64,000 nucleotides of DNA, from NCBI GenBank assembly GCA_012840965.1, contig DUVQ01000009.1:1-64000 (forward strand), read 5' to 3'. This DNA is from Oligoflexales bacterium (GTDB lineage: Bacteria; Myxococcota_A; UBA9042; DTJE01). The first letter of the stretch is position 1. Every line of letters starts with the position of its first letter. Below the pieces are notes generated by a model that was not told where the DNA came from, made no database searches, and saw only the letters and a program-made list of their open reading frames with translations. A program made the position numbers and the translations under genes. Positions 29,172-39,403 of this stretch are shown piece by piece.

Positions 29172-30212
29172 TTACTGAATCTCTTTTGGTCCTGGGACAA
29201 TAAACATTTTGTCCTCTAAGGACTCCTCGTCTGTAGCGGCTGCCTGCGATTCAGAACCCCGCCATCCTTTAAACGCATCGATTGCCAATGCTTGGTCCCC
29301 TGTGGTTTCAGTCGGCACCCACCCTGTAGCCATCTGATCCTGCAGGGCCCACATCTCCTGCTTTAGCTTGGCACGAAGTTTTTTGCGCCTGTAGACAAAC
29401 AAAAACAGCAGAGTTATCGCCAACCATATCGCAGCGGCACTTGTCAGCACCACTATCAAGCTATCAATCCGACTAAACGAAGATTTAAAGTCCTCAAAGG
29501 CCTCTTCTGGATAGACTCCAAATGCACGATGAAAGGCCGCTTCAAACGGCTCACCATTGCGCAAGAACTTGATAGTATTAGCTATTCCCTCACCAGATGA
29601 AACGCGGTTTAGATATCTGAAAAACAGCATCGATTGGGAATATGCCAGATGTACCTGAGCGCCAGAACTTGGGAAACCGTTTGTGATCTCGGCCAAGGGA
29701 ATAAACGACTTGGTTAAGCTGGCATCCATGGACGACCTCAGACGATCAGCCACGCTTTCATCGGCCACAAGCATGGCAAACCCTTCATGAAACCAGCGCG
29801 GGACCTGACGCCCTTCAAGCGCTGAGTCCAGGTATATGTGGGCAAGTTCATGGACGAACGTGTCACGAACCTTAAAAACCTCGTTTCCTCGCGCTGATAT
29901 GACTATTTTGTCCATGTGCGACATGGCAATACCAGCGACCCAACCCTTGATTGGCCGCGACGTGCCCACCATTTCGCTCATGGATTCATCATCGGAAGCA
30001 ATTGCAACCTCGATCACCCTTGGGTCATCAATGCCTAAGACACCTAAAACATAGCGACGCTTTGATTCTGCATCACGCTCAAGCCACTCTACGACGTGCT
30101 TTGCCCCTGGAGCAGGGTTAAACACAAAATGAGGGTTTTTCTGGGCGTACGCCAAACCCGAGGTAAACAAAAGCACTGCTGCCATGACTGGAACTATTTG
30201 CAAATTATTCAT
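29172..30212 (-). CDS. peptidase MA-family (gluzincin) metallohydrolase, secreted and membrane-anchored
   Basis: Signal peptide; HELAHIYLD with downstream E (WFHEGFAM); C-terminal TM. Confidence 0.85.
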   Translation of the reverse strand: MNNLQIVPVMAAVLLFTSGLAYAQKNPHFVFNPAPGAKHVVEWLERDAESKRRYVLGVLGIDDPRVIEVAIASDDESMSEMVGTSRPIKGWVAGIAMSHMDKIVISARGNEVFKVRDTFVHELAHIYLDSALEGRQVPRWFHEGFAMLVADESVADRLRSSMDASLTKSFIPLAEITNGFPSSGAQVHLAYSQSMLFFRYLNRVSSGEGIANTIKFLRNGEPFEAAFHRAFGVYPEEAFEDFKSSFSRIDSLIVVLTSAAAIWLAITLLFLFVYRRKKLRAKLKQEMWALQDQMATGWVPTETTGDQALAIDAFKGWRGSESQAAATDEESLEDKMFIVPGPKEIQ

Positions 30213-30226
30213 GGTCGTTTTGGGCG

Positions 30227-31297
30227 TTAAGGACGTTGCCAGAAAAAGCGCCCGCGTGAAGCCCCAACCTCCAACAAGAAGCCAAAGTTAAACTTGATAC
30301 GACCAGACTCATCCGCAAGGCCTGCAGGTGGATTTAGAAACGGGCCAGCCTCCCGAAAAGCCCGCAAGGCCTCGTCATCTAGGAACGTCAGCCCTGATTG
30401 GCGCACAACCTCCAACCTGCTAATCGCCCCCTTGGCGTCCAGTTCCACGGCAACCACAGTCAGCCTATCCTTTTTGCCGTATACCTCACCGGTTGGGTCT
30501 CGCGATGCATAAAGGTCACCAGGAGACCAAGTTCCCCTGACGCCGTTTTTAACCCTTTGGAAAAAGTCCCAATATCTGAAGCTTCTGGAATTAACCATTG
30601 TAGTTTCGCCCTCGTCGGTCACCCCAAGAAGCGCATCATCTGAACCTGAAGGGCCGGCAGTACCATAACTGCCACCATCGCCACGCCCCATCCGACCAGC
30701 AAAACCACCTCCAGCCCCTAGTGATGGGACCATCAACCTGCCAAGGGCGGCCATATCTATTTTGCCCGCCGCGGCCTTTTCCCCCTTTAGCACGGTTTCT
30801 TGGGCATCAGGAAGCTTGCCCTCACCCGCCTTTTTTCCAGCCCCAGCGACCGCGTCGCCATCAGTCCCTTCATCACCTGGCGCCACTTTTGCATCCGGAC
30901 GCGCCCTATCACCCGGCGCCCCAGGCTTACCGGGGCTAGCAGCCGGCCTGCCCCTATGGCGCGACCGCTGTTCCTTTTTTACTTTGGTGTCATATTTGCT
31001 TAAAAAGCGGGCATGTTCCGGAACTTCTTCGACGGCAGGCTTTGGGATGTCAACAATCTGCCCGTCCGCCACTTCCTGTCTGGCCTTTTTGGCTTGCTCA
31101 GCCTCGGCCTTCTCCTTGGCCTCCTGGGCACGCTCCAGCACCCTCAAGCGGACTGCCTGCTTGGCCTCTTGTTCAACTTTGGCAGGTGGAGGTTCAACAT
31201 TAAGCAGCAGTACGAATAAAAGCAGGTGGAGCAATGCTGAAACGGCAATGCCCCATACAATCTGTCGAGAGCTAGATTTGTCGCGCATCTCGATCAT
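30227..31297 (-). CDS. TonB-family energy transducer-like protein
   Basis: N-terminal TM, charged linker, C-terminal TonB-like RLEVVRQSGLTFLDDEALRAFREAGPF. Confidence 0.8.
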   Translation of the reverse strand: MIEMRDKSSSRQIVWGIAVSALLHLLLFVLLLNVEPPPAKVEQEAKQAVRLRVLERAQEAKEKAEAEQAKKARQEVADGQIVDIPKPAVEEVPEHARFLSKYDTKVKKEQRSRHRGRPAASPGKPGAPGDRARPDAKVAPGDEGTDGDAVAGAGKKAGEGKLPDAQETVLKGEKAAAGKIDMAALGRLMVPSLGAGGGFAGRMGRGDGGSYGTAGPSGSDDALLGVTDEGETTMVNSRSFRYWDFFQRVKNGVRGTWSPGDLYASRDPTGEVYGKKDRLTVVAVELDAKGAISRLEVVRQSGLTFLDDEALRAFREAGPFLNPPAGLADESGRIKFNFGFLLEVGASRGRFFWQRP

Positions 31298-31305
31298 CCT
31301 GGCAG

Positions 31306-31716
31306 CTATTGAGCCTCATCAGGCAAGTGCTCAAGGGCCGCCGCAAAGTTTTTCACACCCAGTCCCCTTAAAGTATCAATTAGGCCCATCACCTGCCCAT
31401 ATTCTACAGTCCGGTCTGCATCAATAACGGCCATGGCAGACGGATTTTCTTCCAAAATCGCGGGTATTCGCGCCTTAATCTGGTCGATATCCATAATCTC
31501 GTCATTCAACATGAACTGGCCATCAGAAGAAACTCGAAAAGCCAAGGAACTTTCAGCAAGTTCATCACCAGTACTACCTTCTGGCAACTGCACCTCAAAC
31601 CCCTTTCGAGTTATATAAGTTGCTGTAACCATGAATATAATCAACAAAACCAACATAACGTCGACCATCGGCGTCACGTTGATCTCAGTAATCATTCTAC
31701 GTTTTTCCAGCCCCAC
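31306..31716 (-). CDS. ExbD/TolR biopolymer transport protein
   Basis: ITEINVTPMVDVMLVLLIIFMVTA. Confidence 0.94.
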   Translation of the reverse strand: MGLEKRRMITEINVTPMVDVMLVLLIIFMVTATYITRKGFEVQLPEGSTGDELAESSLAFRVSSDGQFMLNDEIMDIDQIKARIPAILEENPSAMAVIDADRTVEYGQVMGLIDTLRGLGVKNFAAALEHLPDEAQ

Positions 31717-31921
31717 AATAGCTTCTCCGCAAACACGGCAATCATACTATCTATTCGATTACTCAATGGTCAAGGTCTTGGCTAAAACAGGTCCTATCTC
31801 GTACCCTAAGACACTCACTCAAATTGCTTTGCCCATGTAGACTGCTTTCTCGATAATGGAGTACACTAGTGAAGGTGGAGCAGTGAGCATTAGGGTTTTC
31901 GGCGTGTTAGAAGGAGGCTTT

Positions 31922-32851
31922 ATGAATCTTATCACTGCAGAATGGCGGTTTTTGACCCTTGCGATCACTGTTCTCGGCGCGGCGCTCTTTTTGGGGTGTG
32001 ACGCTGTTGGACAGGGGGAAGAACCGGACGGGGATGCTAATTCGAGGCAGGTTGACGCGGTCGTCGAAGCTCCTCCACTTGAGGGAGGTTCCAACAACGC
32101 CGAGGACCGAGTTGACCTTGATTCAACTGGGAATCTACGACGTACAAACCCTGAGGTGAGCTTGGAGGATCCCAAGCCATCAGATGCCTCGCAGGATGAT
32201 GCGGACGAGCCTGAGTCTGACCCTTTGGATCCTGAAACACCGGCGGATACCTCGACTGACGATGGGGACGTTGAAAGGCTTTGTGAAAAGACTGAGTGTT
32301 GTTTCGACGTGGCCATAGATCCGGCCCCCGTCTCGCTCTCGCCCTTCCAGATTCAGCGGGTGACCGAGTCGGCTTACCCAGTGCCAGATGGGGTTCCTCT
32401 GGAGAGTGACCTTCTACTAATCAGGGCAAAGTGGCGCGACGTCTTCGCGGATCCTTCGAGTGGGGTCTGTCAAACGCCCTGTGGTGGACACTGTGTGCCG
32501 TCGGGGGGAAAGGTTTATTTGGTGGACACTCGGACCGACGCGGTACGGTTCGTAGGGGACGAGGACACCGAGACCTGGAAGAGCTGGGGGCCAGCTATTG
32601 TTCACACTCCCACCATCTATGGGTATGAAGTGGAGCTTGATGACGGGAAGCTGTACTACTTCAATTCAACGGACAACGCATGGCAAGAGCCGGCTGCGGG
32701 CAACGGGACAGTACGCCCCTGGGCGGTATGTTTTCTGACGGTGGGGCGAAACGGTCGCTGCATTCATTTCCCACTTACAGCCGATCCAGGCCCGTGCCCC
32801 CTAGATGTGCCAGAGTACTTGATGTCTGGTGGCCAATGCCCCACTTTCTAA
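31922..32851 (+). CDS. lipoprotein with acidic linker
   Basis: Lipobox LGAALFLGCDA then Asp/Glu-rich stretch. Confidence 0.75.
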   Translation: MNLITAEWRFLTLAITVLGAALFLGCDAVGQGEEPDGDANSRQVDAVVEAPPLEGGSNNAEDRVDLDSTGNLRRTNPEVSLEDPKPSDASQDDADEPESDPLDPETPADTSTDDGDVERLCEKTECCFDVAIDPAPVSLSPFQIQRVTESAYPVPDGVPLESDLLLIRAKWRDVFADPSSGVCQTPCGGHCVPSGGKVYLVDTRTDAVRFVGDEDTETWKSWGPAIVHTPTIYGYEVELDDGKLYYFNSTDNAWQEPAAGNGTVRPWAVCFLTVGRNGRCIHFPLTADPGPCPLDVPEYLMSGGQCPTF

Positions 32852-32918
32852 ATGAACCCCTAAGAACCTTCACATCAAGCAAAGCATCAGCAACGTGGTG
32901 CCAATACCTAGGACAAGG

Positions 32919-34084
32919 TTACTGCTCTACTTGATCTCTCAAATCAAGCAAAACCTGAATGTACTCGTCAGGTAGGTCGGCGTGTATGTCGTGGGCAGAC
33001 TTAAAGTCCCCTATATATTTGCCATTTGGTATTAAATCCACAACTCTTTGAGCATCTATTTCGTCCATAGCGGCTAGAAGAACGTCGTTTCCATCGTAAT
33101 ATCCGGGTGCAGTTACCTCATTAGGTGCTACATGCATCACAACTGTAGGCGACTTGATGCTTTTCAGGGTTTCTTCTTGGTCAAATCCAGCAAACCATGA
33201 AAAATCATAAAAAGTCACTCCGAATCTCAAATCATAATTGCCTGACCCGTCCTGCATATTCGCATTCAAGGCATAAAGGGCGTTTATCCCAAGCTTGGGT
33301 GGGTAGTACCATATTTTGGGTATTTCCCCGGGATGTTTATCCAAATACCTCAATGCCGGGGCTTTTACCAACTGATTCCAGGCTTGTGGATGCTGGGCGT
33401 CAAAGACTTCCTGCATGTAGTCATTTTCTAGCGAAAACTGCATGAATGTATCTATCTCACTTTGATTCAGATAGTCATACATGTTCTTAAACCCTAGCCA
33501 CGCAATTGTTTTTTCCGCCCTTCCAGGTAGGGTTGAAAAGAAAGGACCATCCTCCAAAACAGTCGCAATGATGTGGTCAGGTCTGTTGGCAGAAACATAA
33601 GCGGCAAGCAATGCTCCCGAGGAGTGCCCCGAAATATAGACCTTGTCCTTAATCACGTTTTCGATGAACCATATTATGTCGTTTCCTATTGTGACCGCGT
33701 TGTATTTATCGCGTTGTATTTATCAGGATTCTTGGATGATTTTCCGTGCCCATAGTAGTCAAGGGCGTAAACATGAAAATGTTCTGATAGCCTTGGCAGT
33801 ACTTTTGCGTAATCGTAGCAGTCGACCTGTTGCCCATGAAGTAAAAGGAGTTTTGGTCCGTTGTTTGGGCCCTCAATGTAATAAATCTCCAAACCACCTT
33901 CTAACCTGGCCATGTCTTCGGTAAAACCTAGTTTGTATCCACTTTCTTCTAAAAAACTTGCGTTTAGGTAGTCGAAATTCAAATTCCTGTACGCAAAAAC
34001 GCAAACGGCCATTGTTACTGCTAGAGCGACTATTCCAACTGCTACGGCGAGCTTAAACTTCATAGCTTTCGTCGATTTTGCCAA
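32919..34084 (-). pseudogene. alpha/beta hydrolase split by 14-bp tandem duplication (two ORFs: 33686-34084 and 32919-33656)
   Basis: LLHGQQVDCYDYAKVLPRLSEHFHVYALDYYGHGKS in first ORF and VYISGHSSGALLAAYVS in second; removal of one 14-mer restores SKNPDKYNAVTIGNDIIWFIENVIKDKVYISGHSSG. Confidence 0.9.
33696..33723 (+). repeat. 14-bp tandem duplication
   Basis: cgcgttgtatttat x2, perfect. Confidence 0.97.
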
Positions 34085-34122
34085 AACAGCACCTTCAAAG
34101 CCGACATCAGAGTTGATCAGCT

Positions 34123-34674
34123 TTAATGTTCCTTTCTTCTACGTAAGGATCGATGCATCTTTAAAACCTCGCCAAAGGCTATTTGGCGATCAAATGCCTC
34201 TGCTATGCTGTATCCTTCTAGCTGTACCAAAAACGCCCTGATGATTCCGGCGTGTGTTACCACCAAAACGTTTTGTGATTCAACGTTTGGCAAATCAGCA
34301 ATGAAGTCGTCAACTCGTTTTGTCATTTGTACGTAGGATTCGCCTTGTGGGGTCGGCACATTGACGTAATCGTCAAACCATCGTTTTCCAGCCTCTTGGG
34401 CGTAGATGTCGTCCCATTTTACCCTTTCCCACTTGCCAAAACTGTATTCTGTTATGCGCTTGTCTATGATGACGTTTTTTGAAAATGCTTCTGCCAAACG
34501 CGTGCATCGCGTGAGCGGGCTGCTGTAGACCTTGCTAAAGGCCACCCCTTCTAGCTGTTTTTTTACAGCCTCCAACTCCTGCTCAAAGCTGTCAGCAAGC
34601 CCAACATCTGTATTGCCGTAACAAATGCCTTTTGGCATGGAAACGCTGGTATGACGAAGCAAATATAAGGCCAC
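34123..34674 (-). CDS. cobC: histidine phosphatase, probable alpha-ribazole phosphatase
   Basis: LLRHTSVSMPKGICYGNTDV, VTHAGIIRAFL; adjacent to cobS/cobT. Confidence 0.85.
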   Translation of the reverse strand: MALYLLRHTSVSMPKGICYGNTDVGLADSFEQELEAVKKQLEGVAFSKVYSSPLTRCTRLAEAFSKNVIIDKRITEYSFGKWERVKWDDIYAQEAGKRWFDDYVNVPTPQGESYVQMTKRVDDFIADLPNVESQNVLVVTHAGIIRAFLVQLEGYSIAEAFDRQIAFGEVLKMHRSLRRRKEH

Positions 34675-34706
34675 AGCTGGATAAGACCCTTAAAGAAGGC
34701 GACCCA

Positions 34707-35492
34707 TTATACCCACACAGCGATGGCTGCATATGCTAGATAGAAGGCTATTTCGTTGAATTGCTGCATGGCTCCCAATACATCACCGGTAAAGCCACCA
34801 ATTCTTTTTTCGATGTATCGCTTCAAGACTATGTAAATCAAGGCGAATATGGGGAGAATTGCTAACATTATTTTCCAATTCAAAAAAACCAAAGGAACGG
34901 CTGCCAAAACTGCAGCAATAACTATCGTCGCAGTATCAGGCTTGCGTCGAGTATGCCCCGCCTTGCTGTTTTCGACGCGTGCGTATTGCGAGTTTCTGAT
35001 CATCAAAATGGGGGTAAACCTGCTTGTGGAGTGAGCCGCCACCAGCACCCAGGGAAGCTGTGACGACGATATAGAAACAAAAAGCGAAAACTTAAGTAAA
35101 AACGCCAGGATCAAAGCCATGACGCCGTACGCTCCAGAACGGCTATCCTTCATTATTTCCAGGATTCTTTCTTTGGTATAGCCACCTCCAAAACCATCGA
35201 AAAAGTCAGCAAAACCGTCCTCGTGCAAGGCCCCTGTCGCAAGGATCATTGCTGCCAAAGCTGCAACGGCCGCAACTGATTGTGGAAGACGCAAGGCCAA
35301 AGCAAATAAGGCAAAAACCACCGCCGCCAAACCACCAACAATAATTCCCACCAAAGGAAAGTAGCGTAATGCCGGCGTAAGTTTTTCCTCGCAAAAATCA
35401 ATCTGCCCCACCGGAATGCGAGAATAGTACTGTAAGGCGTGAAGAAATAAACTAAATTCCTGCTTCATGCTTTCTATCAATTTGCTCATCAC
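34707..35492 (-). CDS. cobS: adenosylcobinamide-GDP ribazoletransferase
   Basis: ALQYYSRIPV, ALHEDGFADFFDGFGGG, TGDVLGAMQQFNE. Confidence 0.94.
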   Translation of the reverse strand: MMSKLIESMKQEFSLFLHALQYYSRIPVGQIDFCEEKLTPALRYFPLVGIIVGGLAAVVFALFALALRLPQSVAAVAALAAMILATGALHEDGFADFFDGFGGGYTKERILEIMKDSRSGAYGVMALILAFLLKFSLFVSISSSQLPWVLVAAHSTSRFTPILMIRNSQYARVENSKAGHTRRKPDTATIVIAAVLAAVPLVFLNWKIMLAILPIFALIYIVLKRYIEKRIGGFTGDVLGAMQQFNEIAFYLAYAAIAVWV

Positions 35493-36489
35493 AAACTTCT
35501 GCTTCGTCGAAGCTTGCCATTTGGTTCAAGAAATTAACCGCAGATTCCAAAATTGGGTAGGCAACCGCAACGCCTGTGCCTTCGCCCAAACGTAAATCAA
35601 GGTGCAGTATCGGGTCGGCCTTCATGTATTCAAGCATGTGGCGGTGTCCTGGCTCGTTGGATGAGTGGCAATAGATAACATTATCCAACACATCGGGCTG
35701 CATGTTGTAGGCCGCCAAAAAGCCGGAAGTTGCGATAAACCCGTCTGCCAGAATCGTCATATTCAATCGTCTGGCCTCTATAACCCCACCACAAATCATG
35801 GCTATTTCCAGTCCGCCAAACGTTGCCAGCGTTTCAATTGGCGTTTTTGGGTCATATTTTTCAGCTACTTGGCTCAAAATCCGACATTTGCGTTCCATTC
35901 CGTCGGCCTTAAGCCCGGTACCAGGTCCAACACAATCGCGAAGTGGTATGCCCGCGATTTTATGTAGTAACAACGACGCTGACGACGTGTTACCGATGCC
36001 CATTTCACCAAATCCTATTACATTGCAGCCTCGATTAAACTCCTCTTGCACACACTGCGCACCGGTTTCAATCGCCTTTTGACATAGTTCGATTGACATT
36101 GCTGGTGCGTGCATCATGTTTTGCGTGCCACGAGCCAACTTGTGATTCTCAACGTTTGTGCCTTCAGGAAAGTCGTAATCAACACCAGCATCAATGACTC
36201 TAAGGTGGATGCCGTGTTGGCGTGTGAACACATTTATTCCAGCACCACCTTGCACAAAATTCATGACCATTTGCCAGGTAACTTCTTTGGAATAAGCGCT
36301 GACACCTTCATCGACTATGCCGTGGTCGGCAGCAAAAGTCAGAATTGCGGGTTTTCTTAACTCGGGTGTCGAGCTGTTTTGGATTATGCCAATTTTCAAA
36401 GCCAATTCTTCTAATTTCCCCAGAGATCCCAAGGGCTTGGTCCGGGTGTCTATTTTCCTTTGCAATTCTTGTCTTATCATTTCCTGCAC
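35452..36489 (-). CDS. cobT: nicotinate-nucleotide--dimethylbenzimidazole phosphoribosyltransferase
   Basis: DTRTKPLGSLGKLEELA, FAADHGIVDEGVSAY, GEMGIGNTSSA, HLDLRLGEGTG. Confidence 0.95.
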   Translation of the reverse strand: MQEMIRQELQRKIDTRTKPLGSLGKLEELALKIGIIQNSSTPELRKPAILTFAADHGIVDEGVSAYSKEVTWQMVMNFVQGGAGINVFTRQHGIHLRVIDAGVDYDFPEGTNVENHKLARGTQNMMHAPAMSIELCQKAIETGAQCVQEEFNRGCNVIGFGEMGIGNTSSASLLLHKIAGIPLRDCVGPGTGLKADGMERKCRILSQVAEKYDPKTPIETLATFGGLEIAMICGGVIEARRLNMTILADGFIATSGFLAAYNMQPDVLDNVIYCHSSNEPGHRHMLEYMKADPILHLDLRLGEGTGVAVAYPILESAVNFLNQMASFDEAEVCDEQIDRKHEAGI

Positions 36490-36711
36490 CCTTAAAAAAT
36501 CAGCAGAAGCAGCTAATCAAGCCTCAGATTGGGGCCATTCTAATTGGCTTTTGAATAAAGACAAGGTTGCAAGGACGCGAAAGCGCCACCGTCTAATTGA
36601 TGTCAAAGGTTCACAATTATGGCTATGATCCTGGGATAAATTGAGAAAATTCCTGAACTGGTCAAGAATAGGCACCTTGGGCGTTGTCGGCAAAAGTTTA
36701 TTTTTGAGCGT

Positions 36712-37569
36712 GTGATGATAGGTAAATTTGGTTCCGCTTTAGGTGTGATTTTCAGAGGTGTTGGGCAAGTAATGCTTCAAGAAAATGCTTTGACTGGTCT
36801 GCTGTTGCTGGTCGGCATTTTTTATGGCTCGATTTCCATGGGCCTTGCAGCGCTTTTGGCCACTGTTTGTGGCTCACTGACCGCTCGTGCACTTGGCTTT
36901 GGTAATGCCAACTTGCGCAAGGGGCTGTATGGGTTTAGCGCCGCACTGGTCGGAGTGGCGGTGATGCTTTTCTTGCGGCCGTCGCTTGTCGCTTGGGCCA
37001 TTGTGATTGTTGGCGCTGCGTTAGCGGCCGTCCTCCAGCACCTTTTCATAAAGCTCAAAATCCCGGCGTTCACCCTGCCGTTTGTTTTGGTGACGTGGCT
37101 CATCCTCTTTGTTTGCAGAACTTTTTGCGCCGATCTGTTGGCTGTCCCGACGCCAGCTTTGGCTAACTCGTGGGATTCCTTGGCTGACGGCTTTAAAGGC
37201 TTTGGTCAGGTGATTTTTCAGCCAAGCCTAGTGTCAGGTTTGCTTTTCTTTTTGGCAGTGTTTATAAGTTCGCCCATAGCAGCGCTGTACGGTCTTTTTG
37301 GTGCCATTGTATCTGCAATGTTGGCCTTTGCCTTCGCGGCACCCATCACAGATATAAACCTTGGCATCTATGGATTCAACGCGGTCCTTTGTTCGCTGGT
37401 ATTTGCTGGAAATCGTGTAAGGGACGGCTTTTGGGTCTTGATCGCGGTACTGCTGTCGCTTGCCATAAGCCTGCTGATGATGCGTTTGCAGTTAACACAA
37501 CTGACCTTCCCGTTTGTGCTTGCCACTTGGATTACCTTGTTGCTTAAGCGACTGCTGCCGAAGTCATAA
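36712..37569 (+). CDS. urea transporter family membrane protein
   Basis: GVGQVMLQENALTGLLLLVGIF, LYGFSAALVGVA, LGIYGFNAVLCSLVF. Confidence 0.85.
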   Translation: MMIGKFGSALGVIFRGVGQVMLQENALTGLLLLVGIFYGSISMGLAALLATVCGSLTARALGFGNANLRKGLYGFSAALVGVAVMLFLRPSLVAWAIVIVGAALAAVLQHLFIKLKIPAFTLPFVLVTWLILFVCRTFCADLLAVPTPALANSWDSLADGFKGFGQVIFQPSLVSGLLFFLAVFISSPIAALYGLFGAIVSAMLAFAFAAPITDINLGIYGFNAVLCSLVFAGNRVRDGFWVLIAVLLSLAISLLMMRLQLTQLTFPFVLATWITLLLKRLLPKS

Positions 37570-37711
37570 GGGACGTTTAATTCAACCCAAAAAACCGGCT
37601 GGCTAGGTTGCCGACACCCGTTTAATCCTATAACATCCGTATTTCAGACAGGAGAAACCTGATTTAGGCAGACACTGATAAATACAGGTTTTTAGACTGG
37701 AGGGATATAAC

Positions 37712-39364
37712 ATGAATCGAACAACCTTTTGGAAGCTATATTTTGTGACAATTCTTAGCGTTCCAATCTTGGCAGTGTCCTGTGCATCTTCAAGCGACAC
37801 CCCCACCGACCTGCCAGATTCTGTGTCCGATGTTGGGCAGGATACAAACGATAAGGATGTGCCGACGGGCGACGCGGATGTGACGGATGACACAGTGGCG
37901 CCGGGTGACATAAGCCCCGCGGATGCTACTGACGACACAGATTTAACAGGAGACGCGGATGTGGCCGATGATGCTGATGTGACGGGCGACAATGAAACGA
38001 TTGACGATACAGATGACGGCTTCACAGACGATCAGCTGGACAAGTGCCTGACTTGTGCTCCTGGCGATCAGGTCCTGCCACATCTAGCCGTAAGTGGGTC
38101 CTCAAACGTTTGGCTATCCTGGTTTTCATCCACCAGCACAGGCTTCGACATGTACTTGCAGCTGATGGATAAGGACGGTAAGCCAAAACTTGACGCCAAT
38201 GGCTTATTGGTCAGCGACCACCCGTCCGCAACTTGGGTCATGGACTATGGGCTTGCATCCGACAATGAAGGCAACGCCATACTTGCCTTTAGCGACATGC
38301 GCGTCGCAAACCGCCTGACGCTTCGTGCTTACAAGATTGCTCCTGAAGGAACATTCATGTGGGGCGATGACGGCATCGCGCTTTCGCTTGGGTCGGGCGA
38401 AGACATGTCTCCCACTTTGGTTGTGGCTAGCGACGGCGATGCGGTCGTGGCCTGGACTGAAAACGATGATAGGGCTGAAACTAGTATCATCCGTGTTCAG
38501 CGCATTGCCCCTGACGGAACCTTGCGGTGGCCTGAAGGGAAGACACTTACCCCCGACAATGAAAACCTGTTTGTGCGGCCCCAAGTGGTCGCCGCACCAG
38601 ACGGCGGATTCATCGTTATGTGGGTGGAGACTCCAGACATGATGAGCACCGACCGAGTCATTTGGGCCCAGAAATTTGCAGCGGATGGAAGCGCCTTGTG
38701 GGACGATCCGGTAACAGTCAGTAATTCCATGGGCATCGCCTTCTATCACGCACCACTGATGGTCGCCGATGCTAGTGGCGGAGCCTTCGTGGCTTGGTTT
38801 GGGGTGGGGCAATCCGAACTCAAGGGATTCATCCAACACGTGGATTCAACAGGAGCTTTGACCATGGGGGCAGAGGGAGCCGCTTTTTCCACATCCGAAA
38901 CCACCAACCAAATCATCAGTGGTTTAGTCTTCGTACCTGAAACTGGCGGGGCTGTGGTTTCCTGGAAGGAAACGTCATTAAATCAAGATGATTGCGGCCT
39001 ATATCTGCAAGCGTTTAGCGCGACCGGAACACGGCTATGGGCTGACGAAGGACTGGCCTTGGTGCCACGAACCGACACACAGGTACTGGCTGGTGCGCTG
39101 AAAGCCCACGGACAAAGCGTCATCGTGCTTTACGGGGAATGGATCTACGAAAACATCTTGGATGCTCAGATGGCGGTCGCACAAGTACCTCTTGTCGCCG
39201 AGCCTGAACCGGTTTCAACCGTGTTATGTAATCACGTAACCAGCAAGGACCATGCAACTGGAAGCGACCTTGTAAACAACGGCTTTTGGTTTGCATGGGA
39301 GGAGGTAGGGGCCAGCGAAGAAAAAGACATCTACGGCGCTTTCTGGTCGCCCACAGCCCCCTGA
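37712..39364 (+). CDS. lipoprotein with Asp/Thr-rich linker and repeated beta-propeller-like domain
   Basis: Lipobox VPILAVSCASS; DADVTDD repeats; repeated VQRIAPDGTLRW / QKFAADGSALW motifs. Confidence 0.8.
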   Translation: MNRTTFWKLYFVTILSVPILAVSCASSSDTPTDLPDSVSDVGQDTNDKDVPTGDADVTDDTVAPGDISPADATDDTDLTGDADVADDADVTGDNETIDDTDDGFTDDQLDKCLTCAPGDQVLPHLAVSGSSNVWLSWFSSTSTGFDMYLQLMDKDGKPKLDANGLLVSDHPSATWVMDYGLASDNEGNAILAFSDMRVANRLTLRAYKIAPEGTFMWGDDGIALSLGSGEDMSPTLVVASDGDAVVAWTENDDRAETSIIRVQRIAPDGTLRWPEGKTLTPDNENLFVRPQVVAAPDGGFIVMWVETPDMMSTDRVIWAQKFAADGSALWDDPVTVSNSMGIAFYHAPLMVADASGGAFVAWFGVGQSELKGFIQHVDSTGALTMGAEGAAFSTSETTNQIISGLVFVPETGGAVVSWKETSLNQDDCGLYLQAFSATGTRLWADEGLALVPRTDTQVLAGALKAHGQSVIVLYGEWIYENILDAQMAVAQVPLVAEPEPVSTVLCNHVTSKDHATGSDLVNNGFWFAWEEVGASEEKDIYGAFWSPTAP

Positions 39365-39403
39365 TCTGATATAATTGGACGACTTTCATTGAACGGAAAT
39401 AAC

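Noticed and set aside
30762-31427. 221-aa + strand ORF
   Set aside because: Antisense shadow of the tonB/exbD genes; Ser/Pro/Ala-rich without domain support.
36490-36711. Cobalamin riboswitch upstream of cobT
   Set aside because: No recognisable B12-box consensus by eye; needs covariance-model search.
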